Shown piece after piece: positions 1 through 11,552 of a stretch of 64,000 nt of DNA (position 1 is its first letter; each line of letters begins with the position of its first letter). The stretch comes from Tigriopus japonicus. Its lineage: Eukaryota; Arthropoda; Copepoda; Harpacticoida; Harpacticidae. The notes below the pieces were generated by a model, which saw nothing but the letters and a program-made list of their open reading frames with translations, was not told the DNA's origin and did no database searches. The stretch lies in the NCBI GenBank assembly GCA_010645155.1, contig CM021316.1, positions 11,826,290 to 11,890,289 of the forward strand, given 5' to 3'. Both the position numbers and the translations under genes were made by a program.

Positions 1-984
1 TGTTTTGTTCATACTAAATACGGTAGATTGGCTGGTTCGAGAGTCTGTTGTTCTTGCATTTGTTCCAGGACATTGATTCCATCTTCGAAACACGGGGGAA
101 TGCAGTCACGCCTGCCGGCTACACGGACAAAAATGATAATTTCTCGTGCACAGGGACACTTCCGGTTGTGTTGTTACAAAAATACTGATGATTGAATCGA
201 AAATAGGGGAAATACAGTTGAACCCAACGGTAGCTGGTTACATACAAAGGGATGAGAGTTAGTAGAAGAGGGGCGTGTGTATGTGTAGAGGAGGGAACGG
301 AGGAGGAAAAGAAGGCCGTCATTCAGAGATGTCCTGCTACTTTCACGAAGTGCAAAAGTAGAGTTAGTACGAGAGCAAAAGTAGAGTTAGTACGAGATTA
401 TTCGAAGATGTTGTTTCCGTTGAATCCAACCCGGGCGACAAGTCTGATGAGAGGAAGTGAGGGAAGTGAATCAAAGACGCACAGGTGTCACTCCGATGAA
501 GAAGCAGAACAATTGTCGCGAACTTTCTTTCGATCACATTCACACATCCATCCAATCGTTGTGTTCTCGCTCGGGGAGTTGTATCTGTGGCATCAGAATT
601 TTTTGAAGGTTGTGGTCATCCACCATCCGCCACAGCCCTCGAGGACGAACTGGTGCAAGCGCTTCGCCCCATGAAAGCGTTATTGTGAGGAGATTGCGTG
701 GTAGGTGGATGCGTTCACGGGTTGATGGGCTGTGCGCCTGATGTTGAGAGGCCCGTTCATCCGTCAGAGGGAGATGTTCGCGTGGACGGGGAATTTGAAG
801 GAAAGAGGTTGTGCGCACTGAAAACACTGGTCGTCTTTGGATGGATCCGACCAAAATCGCTCCGATAATGGAGGACTTGATCAGGTTCAAGTTTTTGTAC
901 AAAAACATATAATAGGAGATGATCTTTCAGGAATATATGTTGTCAAGTGGGGATGATGATGAGACGGTTGAGCAAAAGGCTCAC
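1..984. other. Flanking DNA, no gene recognised
   Basis: Several short open frames run on both strands, but none has a recognisable domain or splice-supported extension. Bases below 985 must include the 3' UTR of the minus-strand acidic-protein gene. I see no clear AATAAA on the minus strand just downstream of its stop. Confidence 0.4.
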
Positions 985-2018
985 TTAGGCGGTGGTAGCC
1001 TCTTCTTTCTTGGCCTCTTCCTCGCCCTCCTTCAGCTTGGCAATTTTCTCTGCCGACACGGGGATGGGCTCATCCTTAGCGGCATCTCCGGATTCGTCAG
1101 CCTTCCGCTTGGTGGCTTCCTTGTCTTCAGTGGATCCGTTGGTTTCATCCTTCTTCTCTTCCTCGGTGGAGGTGGCAGTAGCGGGGGTGGTGGTGGTGGC
1201 GGCGGTCTCCTCTTCCTTCTTCTCTTCGCCGTTAGCGTGACCGTTCTCTTCACCGTTCTTGGCATCACCATTATTGGCATCACCATTCTTCTCCTCGCCG
1301 TTCTTCTTTTCGGCACCATTCTCATCGCCATTCTTGGCAGCGCCATTAGCATGACCATTGGTGTCTTCCTTGGTCTCCTCGACGGTCTTGGTGACCTCCT
1401 CGGTGGTGGGGCTGTAAGGAATAAACCATAATATCTTAAAATGTGTCCATCACTTTTCCCCTCTCAAGGCCTTCTACGTGCGACGAGAGCGTTCCAACAA
1501 TAAGGGCAACAACTGCGAAAGGGGGCGCCAGGTGAAAGTGTAAAAAGAGAAAAAACAATCGATGACAAGTCACGAATGCCTTCAAGGGGGTCACCCACCT
1601 CCAATCCTGTTACAGTTCACTAGTCACTAGATCAAGCGATCCCCAAATCAGAACATCTTTCCTAGCGGCAGCTATTAATCAATGCTTATAGAAACACAAA
1701 ACAAGGAACGCGAATTCATTCTCAATTTCCCTTCTTCCCTCGAGTCTAAATCAGTCCAGCAGAAATGCCACTGTTGGCCGCTTCCGAGATTTGGTCGCTC
1801 TACGCCGAAACCGACCAAGCGACGAAAGCCCCTCTTTCAAGAGTGTTTCGGAAAGCCCACGCGCACGACGAACGAGCGAACAATGAGGGAACAAAGTGCC
1901 GAAGATGAATTTTTATCACCCTTTTCCCCCCTAATTTGATCGAGGTTTCAACTGGTTTGGAGAGTTGAAAACTGGTTGATTGGATCACTTACGTGGTGGT
2001 TTCCTTAGTGTCGGCCAT
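985..2018 (-). CDS. Acidic Asn-Gly-rich protein, prothymosin-like (2 exons)
   Basis: Exons on the minus strand are 2018-1993 (ATG at 2018, followed by GTAAGT) and 1411-985 (after TTCCTTACAG, stop TAA at 987-985). They join in frame to 150 aa. The protein begins MADTKETTT, then has a Lys/Glu/Asn/Gly tract with recurring NGD, NGE and HANGE units (about residues 30-75), a Thr/Ala-rich stretch, a short basic motif TKRKADE that could be a nuclear signal, and a Lys/Glu-rich tail ending EEATTA. There is no signal peptide, membrane segment or folded domain. Composition and layout (acidic Asn-Gly-rich body, late KR motif) recall prothymosin-alpha-type disordered nuclear proteins, but the similarity is compositional, so the family name is an inference. 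The two exons and the clean splice sites make a real gene likely. An HMGN-like or unrelated low-complexity protein is the alternative. Confidence 0.8.
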
Positions 2019-3099
2019 TTTGAGTGTAGAGTTGAAGGTTTCTGGGTACAAAACACGAGAAAGATTGAACAAGTTCAGTGAAGCTATGAAGCACTCCCGC
2101 TCTCTTCAAAGGTGGATGAGTGAGTGAGAAATTGAAGCCGGCAACGTTTCGCGCCAAGGGCTCGCTACACAGAGACGCCATGAAGGCAAAAGACTAAAAT
2201 CAACAAAGCTCCTAGTTGAGACACTTAAGTCAAACAATAGCATTTTTTAAAACAATTTTAAGGTATAAACTAGGGGTAAAATATGTTAAAACTATAATTA
2301 AAGGGGCTTTTTGGGGTCAAATCGGCGAGTTTCTCGACCTTTTGGATGTAGATGGCGCTGTGAAAGCGCGCTGATTGGTGAAGGGAAGCCGGTACAATAC
2401 AGACAGAGGGAAGAGAGTGTCTGCTTCAACAAGATCAAACTCGTCCGTAGATTTGGTATCTCCTCTTCATAAGAAGAGAGGAACAGGAGGCACCCGACGG
2501 CTGCCTGCGGGCCGTTGGTTCTCGAACCACGGGACCAATGCTCTTTCCGAGGCGACCATTACGCAATGGTTGGGTTTGCCAAGGGGCTCATCATTTCGCA
2601 AAGTTTAACACTCCAAGCGAATTCCTGGAGAAGGCCCGTGAGGATATAGCCCGCCAAAATGAGGATCTCTTACATGTTCGGCGGCTGAGAACCTTGTTTG
2701 GTGCGCCTTTCTTCTCCTGCTCTCATCCGGCGTCATTATATTCAGGGGGAATTGCTCTCGAATTTCAAAGACTTCCTTCCCGTCCTTTTTGGCCTGTTGG
2801 AACCCACGTCGAGAAAGCCGCGGCTCGATCAAGGTCAAGATGTGCAACACCTTCAAACCAAGCGTCATTTACGCTTCAAATGGTTATTTTATCAACAGAA
2901 AGGGTTCGGGATGTCTAAGAAGCTCATTATCCATAAAATTAACGTATCAGTTGAGCCTGCGGAAAAATCAGTATTGTTCCAGTGAAGTCTTGATTGACCA
3001 TCCATCTTGACACTCGAGGATCAATCTCAGCCTAATCAGGCTTCATCTGTCATTTTTTATGGCTACCCATAATTTGGATCTCTTATGGTGCCTTGAGGT
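2019..3099. other. Upstream DNA of acidic-protein gene; undefined coding-like scraps
   Basis: This stretch includes the promoter side of the minus-strand gene at 985-2018. At 2590-2985 the plus-strand frames read like protein in pieces (for example FNTPSEFLEKAREDIARQN from about 2603) and the minus strand also has an 87-codon open frame. No complete exon can be built and the sequence runs towards an assembly gap. A decayed element or gene fragment is possible; I do not recognise it. Confidence 0.3.
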
Positions 3100-3233
3100 N
3101 NNNNNNNNNNNNNNNNNNNNNNNNNNNNNNNNNNNNNNNNNNNNNNNNNNNNNNNNNNNNNNNNNNNNNNNNNNNNNNNNNNNNNNNNNNNNNNNNNNNN
3201 NNNNNNNNNNNNNNNNNNNNNNNNNNNNNNNNN
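3100..3233. other. Assembly gap (134 N)
   Basis: The run of N is an unresolved stretch in the draft assembly. Flanking sequence is not obviously coding. Confidence 0.99.
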
Positions 3234-3405
3234 CTTGTTTCCGTTCTATTTCTTGACGAACGAAGCGAGATGCATCTGCTCGGTCCCGTAGACCCAGACC
3301 CTCTCAATCGCTTACCAGACTTTGTGCCGTGAGTGGTTCAAAACGGTACAATTTTGGCGCGAAACAGTACAACACAACATTTGATATAGGCATATTTCTA
3401 CTAAA

Positions 3406-4166
3406 TTAACATGAAATGGGACCCCATGTCTTAAGGAAATGAAAACGAAGTTTGATCCAACTTTTACTCATACAGTGAACCGTAAATCTGCTGAGCTTGA
3501 GCAATTCTTCGAGTTCAATATTCTGGCGGTGCATTCTGCATTCCGTAAGTCGTTCGACCACGTGATTGGAGGATGAAAATTTCGACCCAGACCATCGGAC
3601 TCTAGTGATCTCTTTCTTTATTTTACCATTGTCCATCAAAGCATATTTCTCCGCCGATACTCGATAGATGATCCCCTTGTTCGTAGCTTCAAGAATTCTC
3701 ATTTAACCGCTATTTTCTTCCAACATTGTCGCCAAAAGCCCTGGTGGTTCTTGAAGCGTTGTTGCCACACGCACCACAAGATCGAGATTCGACTGAGCGG
3801 TGGAGAGAGGAGTCGATTTTCTTGTCTTGAATGGTTTGCAGGAGCGCAGAGCCTTCCCCCGCTTCGAGCTTTGTTGCCCTAGATGGGGCATCTGAAACTT
3901 AGATCTGCAGAGGCAAGGAAATGCTCTCAGTGTTGAAGGCGGTGTTGCTAATTCTCCAGTGAAGATAAAATGGCGGCTCGGGCTGGTTGTATGTAAGGAG
4001 TCTCTAGTTTTACGACACAATGATTTACCGGAGTTATTGGAACCTCTAAAAACAGGTGTCCGTCGTGCGACTTCAAAAAAGCTTGGAACTTGGAACAAGC
4101 GAATTGAAATTGACCGTATTCAGATATATCTGTATGTACAGGTTTTTGACCTTTCAAAGAAGGCAA
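3406..4166 (-). other. Consecutive minus-strand open frames, unrecognised (possible decayed coding sequence)
   Basis: Three overlapping or abutting minus-strand open frames (3948-4166, 3703-4098 and 3406-3702) cover the stretch in different reading frames. Together they read like a protein broken by frameshifts or short introns, for example NLDLVVRVATTLQEPPGLL from the middle frame and RVSAEKYALMDNGKIKKEI from the last. I found no family signature and no convincing splice pairs. It may be a degenerate transposon open frame or chance openness. Confidence 0.25.
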
Positions 4167-4187
4167 TCATTGGTGCTCTCTGTAGAT

Positions 4188-4411
4188 CAGGGGTCGGCAA
4201 CCTCTTAACGGTCAAGGCCCACCCTATTTGATGTCGTTTAATTGGGGATCCACCAAACAAAAGCTGGTGGGTACAAGGGCCCACAATTAAAAAATAACAA
4301 CGCTGTGGGCCCACTAGTTCAGTACCATGGATGACTCCGCCCATTATTTATTCCCCGGGGCTTCTGGGCCCACCAAAAATCACCCCTAAGCCCACTAGTG
4401 GCCGACCCCTG
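4188..4411. mobile_element. hAT-type MITE, copy 1 of the CAGGGGTCGGCAACC family
   Basis: The 224-bp element begins CAGGGGTCGGCAACC and ends in the near-complement GGCCGACCCCTG. It is flanked by 8-bp direct repeats ctgtagat (4180-4187) and ctgcaaat (4412-4419), matching at 6 of 8 bases. Terminal CAGGG...CCCTG and 8-bp duplications are hallmarks of hAT transposons. The interior has repeated gggcccac/gtgggccc motifs and no transposase, so it is non-autonomous. Confidence 0.75.
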
Positions 4412-4419
4412 CTGCAAAT

Positions 4420-5859
4420 GGTCAAACAAGGTTGTTATAATTTTAGTCTCAAACAAAAATAGCAAAGCTTCACTGCACAGCACGTTCAAGCAATTAACGT
4501 TATGTCACTGCAGGCAGAACAAGCCAAAGTGCAGGATGAGTGCAAATAGGTTCAATATGCAAAACTAAGCAATGCTTGTTAATTTTGCTGTATGTAACAG
4601 TGTATGGTTGAGGAGTAGATGTTGTGCTATCAACTGCCTTGGTTTGAAATGTATTACGCCCATATCTGAGATCCCAACAACTTCGAAGATGGATGATTTT
4701 TATTTACCCCCACTTTTTACTGTTCAGCAAAATTTCGAATTAAAAAATAGCCTGATATTCAATAGTTCATTCTGACCACTTTAAATAGCCTACAAGGTTC
4801 TTTTCCTGTTTTGTTGTTCCAACTTTACCAATTCTGGAGTTTTGGAGGTAAAAAGATAACACCAAGACTCTGCACCAGCCTACAAGTCCAACAACGCCCA
4901 GAAGTGCAGTACAACTATGTATCATTCTGGCCATGGTACAACCCTGTGCAGGTAAATTTGAAACATGTTCAAAGATCGGAAAGGAGGAGTTTGGCAGAGG
5001 AATTTATAAAAAATAAAGTGGATGTTGGACATCTATCTTAATTTGTTTTTCACTGTGTCCCCTTCCAGCTTCAAATACAGCTTCCATATGGGACCTGAAA
5101 GCCTTCACGGACCTAGAGACCTCCATATCCATGGACCTTGCCACGTGAATCTTGCCACTACAACTAGAGGTCACTAAAGAAGCTCATGTAGTTGTCACAA
5201 GGAGTTAAATCCGGAGAGTTGGAGGGACAGGTCTAGTGGTCTCAAAAGTGGGGAACATTGTCCTTTAGCCAGGTCTGCATGCCCTTGGCCTTGTGAGTAA
5301 CTGCAGAATGAATGCAGGGTTTCTGGAAGTTGGAAGGGAACACATTGAAAAATAAAGTAAGATAAATGTGCAATATCCATTTCATTTCTAATGAAATACT
5401 ATGTAAAACTCCTCTTTACTGATTTTGATGGCTTTGAACTTGTTCAAAATTTACGTGCACGGGCTCTAAATTTTGCCAACTTCCTTTTTTGGGAATCGGA
5501 AGGCAGTGGGATAAAACTTTAAAATGTTCTTTTATTCATTCAACCCTTTTTCTTGTTTTTACGTACACATAGAGCCTTAAAACCCCAAATTGCTGAATTA
5601 GAACCGTTTTAAGTGTAAATCATGGCATTGAATTCAGGAGAATGTCCTACATTTTTACGGCAAGGTAACTTGAGAAAACGTTGATTCAAGAAGCTGCATT
5701 TTGTGGAAAAGGGTTGGGGGTTTTGCAATCTTTTGGATGTGTAAATTATTATATGCTTGTCTGTAAGATTCTCACAACAAATAAAGTCATTTTCTTGCAA
5801 AATAATCCGTTTCTACACTCTGAGCTGTTACAGTTTGGGGCGGGAATCGGTCACCCTCT
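4420..5859. other. Intergenic, no feature recognised
   Basis: The stretch is AT-rich with short open frames only. No domain, RNA gene or well-formed repeat was recognised. Confidence 0.4.
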
Positions 5860-5867
5860 GAGCGTAC

Positions 5868-6135
5868 TTTAGTGAAGAATTTCAAAACAAAAGAAGGCCG
5901 AGACCCTATTGGTGCTAGGGTCGGAGGGTTGAGCCTCGCCCGGCCAGCGAAGCCAGCTATCACATCGTCCAAAGTTTTGCCGATAGGCAATTTCATGTCC
6001 GGTATCAGAATGGTTCTCCGTCTGTGGGTGTGAATCAACGTCTAAAAGTTTCCTTGAGAAAGGTCGGGGAGGAGAATCGAACCTGGGACCTCTCTCACTG
6101 TAGGAAACTGCGCTAACTATACATTTCAAGGATTT
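5868..6135 (-). repeat. tRNA-derived SINE (minus strand)
   Basis: On the minus strand there is an RNA polymerase III A-box-like TAGCGCAGTTTCC (complement of about 6105-6117) followed about 25 bp later by a B-box-like GGTTCGATTCTCC (complement of 6071-6083). This is the spacing of a tRNA gene. The head does not fold into a full tRNA that I can verify, and the sequence continues into a roughly 200-bp non-tRNA body rich in GGCGAGGC and CCTCCGACCC. That layout is typical of a tRNA-headed SINE. Outer boundaries are approximate and no target duplication was fixed. Confidence 0.6.
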
Positions 6136-6625
6136 TTAGCCTGAGTTTATTTCAAACTCTGTCCTTCAATCAATCCGGCCAAACTCAATGAATATTGGTC
6201 GAGAGATGGAGCACTTAAACCAGGCGAACGTTACAATTTTGCTTTTTTTGGTTCAGTAAATTGAGGTCTCCAAATCTTGATCTGATTTAGGGCAATTTCT
6301 AAAGTTGTTTTTCCCCTGGCTATGATAATGATCAAAGCGCACTCTCTAAAACCAGGAAACAGGTGGCCAGCCCAAACATGTCTTTTTGAGGTGTTTCGTG
6401 AGGAGTGTGAGTCCACATTTCTAAAACCTGCACGAGGTTAGTTCTAAGTGTCCCAAACCCCAATTTGTGGAGAAATTTTTTTTAAAGTAGTGCCCTATAA
6501 TAAAAAAAGTACAGTCGGAATGTGTGGTGTATGAGATATGTAGTGTTGCCATAGCTCTTACTTCCCATGATACTCATGTATTTGCTGATAGCAACGGTCT
6601 TACATCAGGTTTAGACAAACAAGAG

Positions 6626-6890
6626 CAGGGGTCGGCAACCGGTGGGTCGCGGCCCACATGTAGGCCCAAGGATGGTCTTTGGTGGGCCAGGAGCCATGGA
6701 GAAAGTCCAAAATAGTGGGCCCCCGAGACACCCGTGGACGATCTCGGAACGATCGGAACGAGATCGTTAATTTGACATTTGTGGGCCCCTGAACCTACCA
6801 ACGTCTGTTTGGTGGGCCCCTGACAACACGTAAAAAAATTGTGAGCCTTGACCTGGTTGTGACCTGGTGGTGAGTGGTTGCCGACCCCTG
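6626..6890. mobile_element. hAT-type MITE, copy 2 of the CAGGGGTCGGCAACC family
   Basis: The 265-bp element has ends CAGGGGTCGGCAACC and GGTTGCCGACCCCTG that are perfect inverted repeats. Flanks are aacaagag (6618-6625) and aactagag (6891-6898), 7 of 8 identical, as expected of a slightly aged hAT target duplication. Like the copy at 4188 it carries several gtgggcccc/gggcccac motifs and no coding capacity. Confidence 0.85.
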
Positions 6891-7271
6891 AACTAGAGCG
6901 TTTAAAATGTCGATGGAAGCTTTTTTATGAACAGTGCCTTGGATCATGCCTAAAATTCCTTGTTAACTATCAAATTTTGCAAGACAATCTCTAAGGGAAT
7001 TCACTTATTATTTCAACAAGATACCATTGTAAATCGATTAACAATTCCCAATCAACGTTTGAGCCATTTTAGTTTGTTCAAAAGCGATGAATAACCTTTG
7101 CCATCTGCAAAAACCTGCGTGTCATGGAAAGGGCTACCACAAAAAGTGCACCGAATGGCTCATTTTGTGACTGTATTATTTTATCATAGTGCACTAAAAT
7201 TAAAGAGCAATGATATTTTTGTCTTTTTGAAGGAACTTGCTGCTTGTGGTGTCAGGTCTTGTGCTCTAAAT

Positions 7272-8019
7272 CAGGGATGGGGAGTAATTGTAATTGCAAT
7301 TACAATTACGTAATTTTACTTTTTTGGGCCAAGTAATTGTATTTGTAATGAAAGTAATGCAGGCATGTAATTGACGAACTTTCAATTACAAATTACCAAT
7401 TACTTTTCAAAATCTTACTTTCTCAAATTAACCATAAAACCAATTTATCGGTTTTTACTTGCAAGACATTTTTTTTGGCATCAATTTGCGGTCAATGTGA
7501 TGCCACAAACAGGTAGCTTTTGTTACAATACACACCCAAGCTTTGATGTTTAAATACTTCAAAACTACAACTTTTGACCGTAATTTTTGTGTCAGGATTT
7601 AGGGCTTTTCACAACCAAGGGCAGACAAATGAGGTGCAAAAATAAAGTTTTAAAACATCGTTACACTTGATATATATGTACAAAGTTCGTGCTTTCTGAA
7701 AAAAAAAATGCCCTGTGATTGATGGTAAAATATTTTTGATATATAAGCCCGTTCATAATCTTTGGTTTTTGTGAATCCCTCTTTCATATTAACCTTTCAG
7801 ACATTACAAGTTGCTAGTTGGTGCATTGCTACGTAAAAATGGCAGATCTGTTGATTCTTCATTGTTTTGAAAAGGCAAAACGGTGAAAGAGACGGAATAA
7901 TTGTAATTGAAGTCAATACATTTTCGGATAATGTAATTGTAATAATTACATTTTTTGATGAAGTAATTTTAATTGTAATTAATTACAAGTAACTTTTTCA
8001 AGTAACTGACACAACTCTG
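7272..8019. mobile_element. Non-autonomous hAT-type element rich in TAATTG/CAATTA motifs (748 bp)
   Basis: The element is bounded by a perfect 8-bp direct duplication ctctaaat (7264-7271 and 8020-8027). It starts CAGGGATGGGGAGTAATTG and ends ...ACAACTCTG, so the CAG/CTG tips and the duplication length fit hAT. Subterminal regions are packed with taattgtaatt and aattacaatt strings in both orientations, while the interior is unremarkable AT-rich DNA. No transposase frame is present. The tips are only weakly complementary, so assignment to hAT rests mainly on the duplication and the CAGGG start. Confidence 0.75.
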
Positions 8020-8027
8020 CTCTAAAT

Positions 8028-11000
8028 GAACGCCTCACCGTAAGGAGTAAGACCGACCAAAATCAAGTGGTCCCAAAATGAACGATCTGAGAAGAAAGAG
8101 GAAAAAGTTCAAAGCAGTTTTTTGCGGTTTTTGACCATTTAGAAACATGCTTCTTGCCAATTTTTGTTTTTTTACACTTGTATTTCTAGCAATGTTTTAA
8201 CTTTTTCCGCGCCCTCTGCTTCTGATTTTCCCGGGCGAAATTGTTTTAACTCTTGATTGCTCTGGTGCCTTGCTTTCCTTATTACAACTAAAAAAATATT
8301 TACGCCTGTTTGTTTTAAGTTAAGCGGAAGAATGTTTACTCAAATAACTTTTTGAAAGAAATTGATCCATTTTCAGCGCAGTTAAAATAAAATATAACAA
8401 TAAGTGTAATTTTGGGCTGAATTGATTCCACATTAGGTTGAAGGCTTAAACTTGTTTTTTTTTAATTTATTTGCAGTTTGTTCAAGATTGCACTTGCAAG
8501 GCTTGATATAAAGTTAATGGACAGAAGCAGAAGCCTGCTAGATATTGAAAAGAGTGTAAAGTTGGTCAGATGACTAGTGATGTGTTTTGAACCAGGAGTG
8601 CTGCCAGTTTTGACTCGGAAGTTTATCGCTGTTCAAAAGGGCACGGTGCATTTAACTTTTTGATAAGACCTAAACAGGGACCAATTTGGCAACAATCGAA
8701 CTAGTTCGATTTCGAGTTTCATCGATAGTTATAAAAATGGATTTCGAGTTGGCAGTGCTGCCATATTTTAAGGCAGATAAGGTCTATTGCCTGTTGAAAA
8801 GTTTAGTTATGGTCAGTTTTTTAACCTTAAAAAACAAAATGGCAAAATCTGCCAAAAATCCAACTTGAAACACATCAGCACATATGACATGAGATTAGAT
8901 CAAATCAAACATATCAGTGTTTTTTCAATTCATAAGTTTGATCGATACATCTTTGACATTGAACTTGATACTTTTAGTACTTTAATAGTCAGTTATTGAG
9001 AGACTATTTGCATTTAAAGTTGTCATTTAGCAACACCCCAAAAACATCCAGTTTTGGTCATTGCAAGATGCGAACCAAGCAGAAAACCGATGGACACCAC
9101 CACCAAAAGCAATACGAAATATTGAAAACTAGTGTTTGAACGTGATAGAGAGAAAAGAATACTTTTGAGAGAAGTAATGAACGATCTTACCACGCTAAAT
9201 CTTGGCCCAAATAAGCAAGATCCAGGATATTTTTTTTTCATTTTCCTTAGGGAAGATACAAATTAATCCTGTTACGTGCAGTTTAACCTCACAAATAAAC
9301 TCTAGTGAACCAAAGTTCAAAATTAGGACGCAAAATTCAATTTTATAGAAATTAGATTGTTTGCCTCAGAGAGCACTTGATATCGCCTTTAAACTTGATC
9401 ATTATGTAAACGCGTCTCTTTTATCTTCAGCCCAGCAACCGGAATGTGCAATTCAAGACACACGCAACCTTGAAAAGCCTTTTCTGTCGATTTCCTCTTC
9501 AGTTATCTTTTTGGTTTCAAAAAATATTCCGCATTGTAATTTGTAAAGCTGATGGAAAAAGCAGCAGTAACGTAATGTTTGATCAATCCTTGCGACCTCA
9601 AATTCAACTTTGGGCCTTGCATCCATTCGTTGGTTGCATTACGCCATTATATTCCAGGTAAATTTTCACTTTTTGTCACCGTTCAGCTTGAGAAATCATC
9701 TTAGTCTTGCAGTCTAAGCGCGCATACAGAGACCCTCAGACCTGTTCTCTTTACGGTTTATGGCAAGGAAACCAATTCCATCGTACCAACTCGGCCTTTC
9801 AGATAAGACGTGTGGGCCTTGCGGGACCCCGCAATCACGAAGACGTCTTCCAAGCGACACAAAGAGCTCAGAAAAGATTGTGGAAGAGAGGATTACACAT
9901 CAGAAACTCATGGGTTCTTGATTTATACCAAGTTGGGTCTGATTTTCTCGTTGTGCAGTGGCCATACATCCCAGATAGTCTTTCATATACACTATCATAC
10001 TAGACGTATAACCTGAAGAATCACAAATTGTAATCCAATCTAGTTCAAAACATTAATTGCTTCCTCCTTGGATCTCCGACGCAATTCCACACAAACCATT
10101 CAACATGATTTTATCCGAGGACAGACTTCTTGGAGAGACGGTAAGAACTGTGAATTATTTGAAAATTCTAAGCACTTTGGCTCTCATGACCTTTAAAAGC
10201 CGTGGCGAAATGATTAATGCGAAGACAAAAACAGGCAAAAAATATACTGTACAAATGTACAAGTACATTTTAGACATATCATCAAATTTTACGACTATGT
10301 CGCCATTGTGATCAGGTGTGATCATGTAATCTTTTTATGTGAAATCTGTCATGTCACAAAGGCAAATAGGGTCTTCTTCGTCGACGGCCATAACTTGTTT
10401 CTGTCTTGGCAAGGACGTTTCTTTTTCTTACCCTGCCCTCAACCGCTAGCTTACATATCTGCCCAGTCAGCCTATCGCTGCCGAATGAGCCAATTTCGCC
10501 CGTTGGCGCCAGATTGGTTTGGAGCAAGTCACAAGTGAAAGTTTCTTGTTACTTGGCAAAGCCTTTGGATTCGGGACAACGGCACGCCACCGTTATAGCC
10601 TTAAAGGATTTGATTTTCGACTGTCTTTGTTTAAGAAACTCTCATTGATATATATTGTAAGCGGCGGAGAGTAATAGAATATTTTGGAGAAATGACCTGT
10701 TGCATGTTTCAATGGTATTAGTCGGACTTATACTTTGAGACACTTTAGAATACGTTCGTGTTGAATGAGCCGTCAAGGAAATGTTTGAAACGCTTGGCAT
10801 CTTCTCTGATGTGTTTGAACCGTTTATAGTTGCTTCTGTTCCTGCTTGGAAAGTCCCATCGTCAAGGACACATGATTCCATTGTTGCACCGTTGGAAGAT
10901 TCTTAGAATTCGATCATATTTTTGCACACCCTGCACGATAGAGTGGGAAAATGTAGTCATTTTCTAGTTTAAGTTGAAGCTTAGAAGCCAAAATTTTGCC

Positions 11001-11465
11001 ATTGCAAATCTGAGCTTCGTCATGTGCTGCTGAGAGGTCTAGGCTTGTGGGTCCAAAGATTTAGCCCTGTGCCCACGTGCTGCTCAGGGTGATTCATTCT
11101 TTCTCAAGGACTTTCATGCCTACACACGTACGATCAAACGCCCTTTCAAACCTGCCTTCTTCCCGCCTGTATTATGCCAGTCTGCCCACAGCAACTTTCT
11201 GACCAATCCGACACCAATGGACGTACTACTACCATTTTGAGTCTGGGGAAGTCTGCTTACTTTGCTTCCCGGTTTAGAGACGTAAAAACGATTTCACAAC
11301 TGCTTGCCTGGCGCTCCTCCAACTCTCGTGTTGTAGACTTGTAGGTCACAGTAAAGCTTCACTTGGATCAACATCAGTTGAAGGCTCGAATTTGCCGAGG
11401 TGACATCTCTTCAGTGGCGTTGTCATTGAATCTTGTGTTTTGATCCAGCTTTAAAAAAAGGCAAC
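8028..11465. other. Intergenic / upstream region of the ETS gene
   Basis: No confident gene is seen. Open frames at 9361-10016 and 10308-10648 lack recognisable domains. The last part (about 10.9-11.46 kb) should contain the promoter or 5' untranslated exon of the ETS gene; a possible acceptor (gatccag, ending 11449) lies 17 bp before the first ATG. Confidence 0.4.
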
Positions 11466-11552
11466 ATGAGTGATGTTTTGATGTCTGGCTTGGATTCGAT
11501 CCTCTGCGATATGGACTTCGACAGTGGGACCAAGAACTGGATAGATCCAAGT
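11466..11552 (+). CDS. Ets98B: Alternative first coding exon A of the ETS gene
   Basis: ATG at 11466 opens 29 codons (MSDVLMSGLDSILCDMDF...) ending exactly at AGT followed by the donor gtaagt, phase 0. It joins in frame to the exon at 17276. The peptide is acidic and hydrophobic, as in activation segments. The following intron would be 5.7 kb. Confidence 0.75.

Noticed and set aside
252..908. Open frames at 252-674 (+) and 540-908 (-)
   Set aside because: No domain, no splice support, and both occur in DNA with ordinary composition; length is within chance.
919..1431. Long plus-strand open frame of Gly/Leu/Ser-rich residues, and a Pro/Arg-rich minus-strand frame at 1032-1358
   Set aside because: Both are shadows of the acidic low-complexity exon on the minus strand; only the frame ending at 985 joins by a proper intron to an ATG.
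2506..2540. GGTTCTCGAACC string as a tRNA B-box
   Set aside because: It is a self-complementary string without an A-box at tRNA spacing, and no cloverleaf could be drawn.
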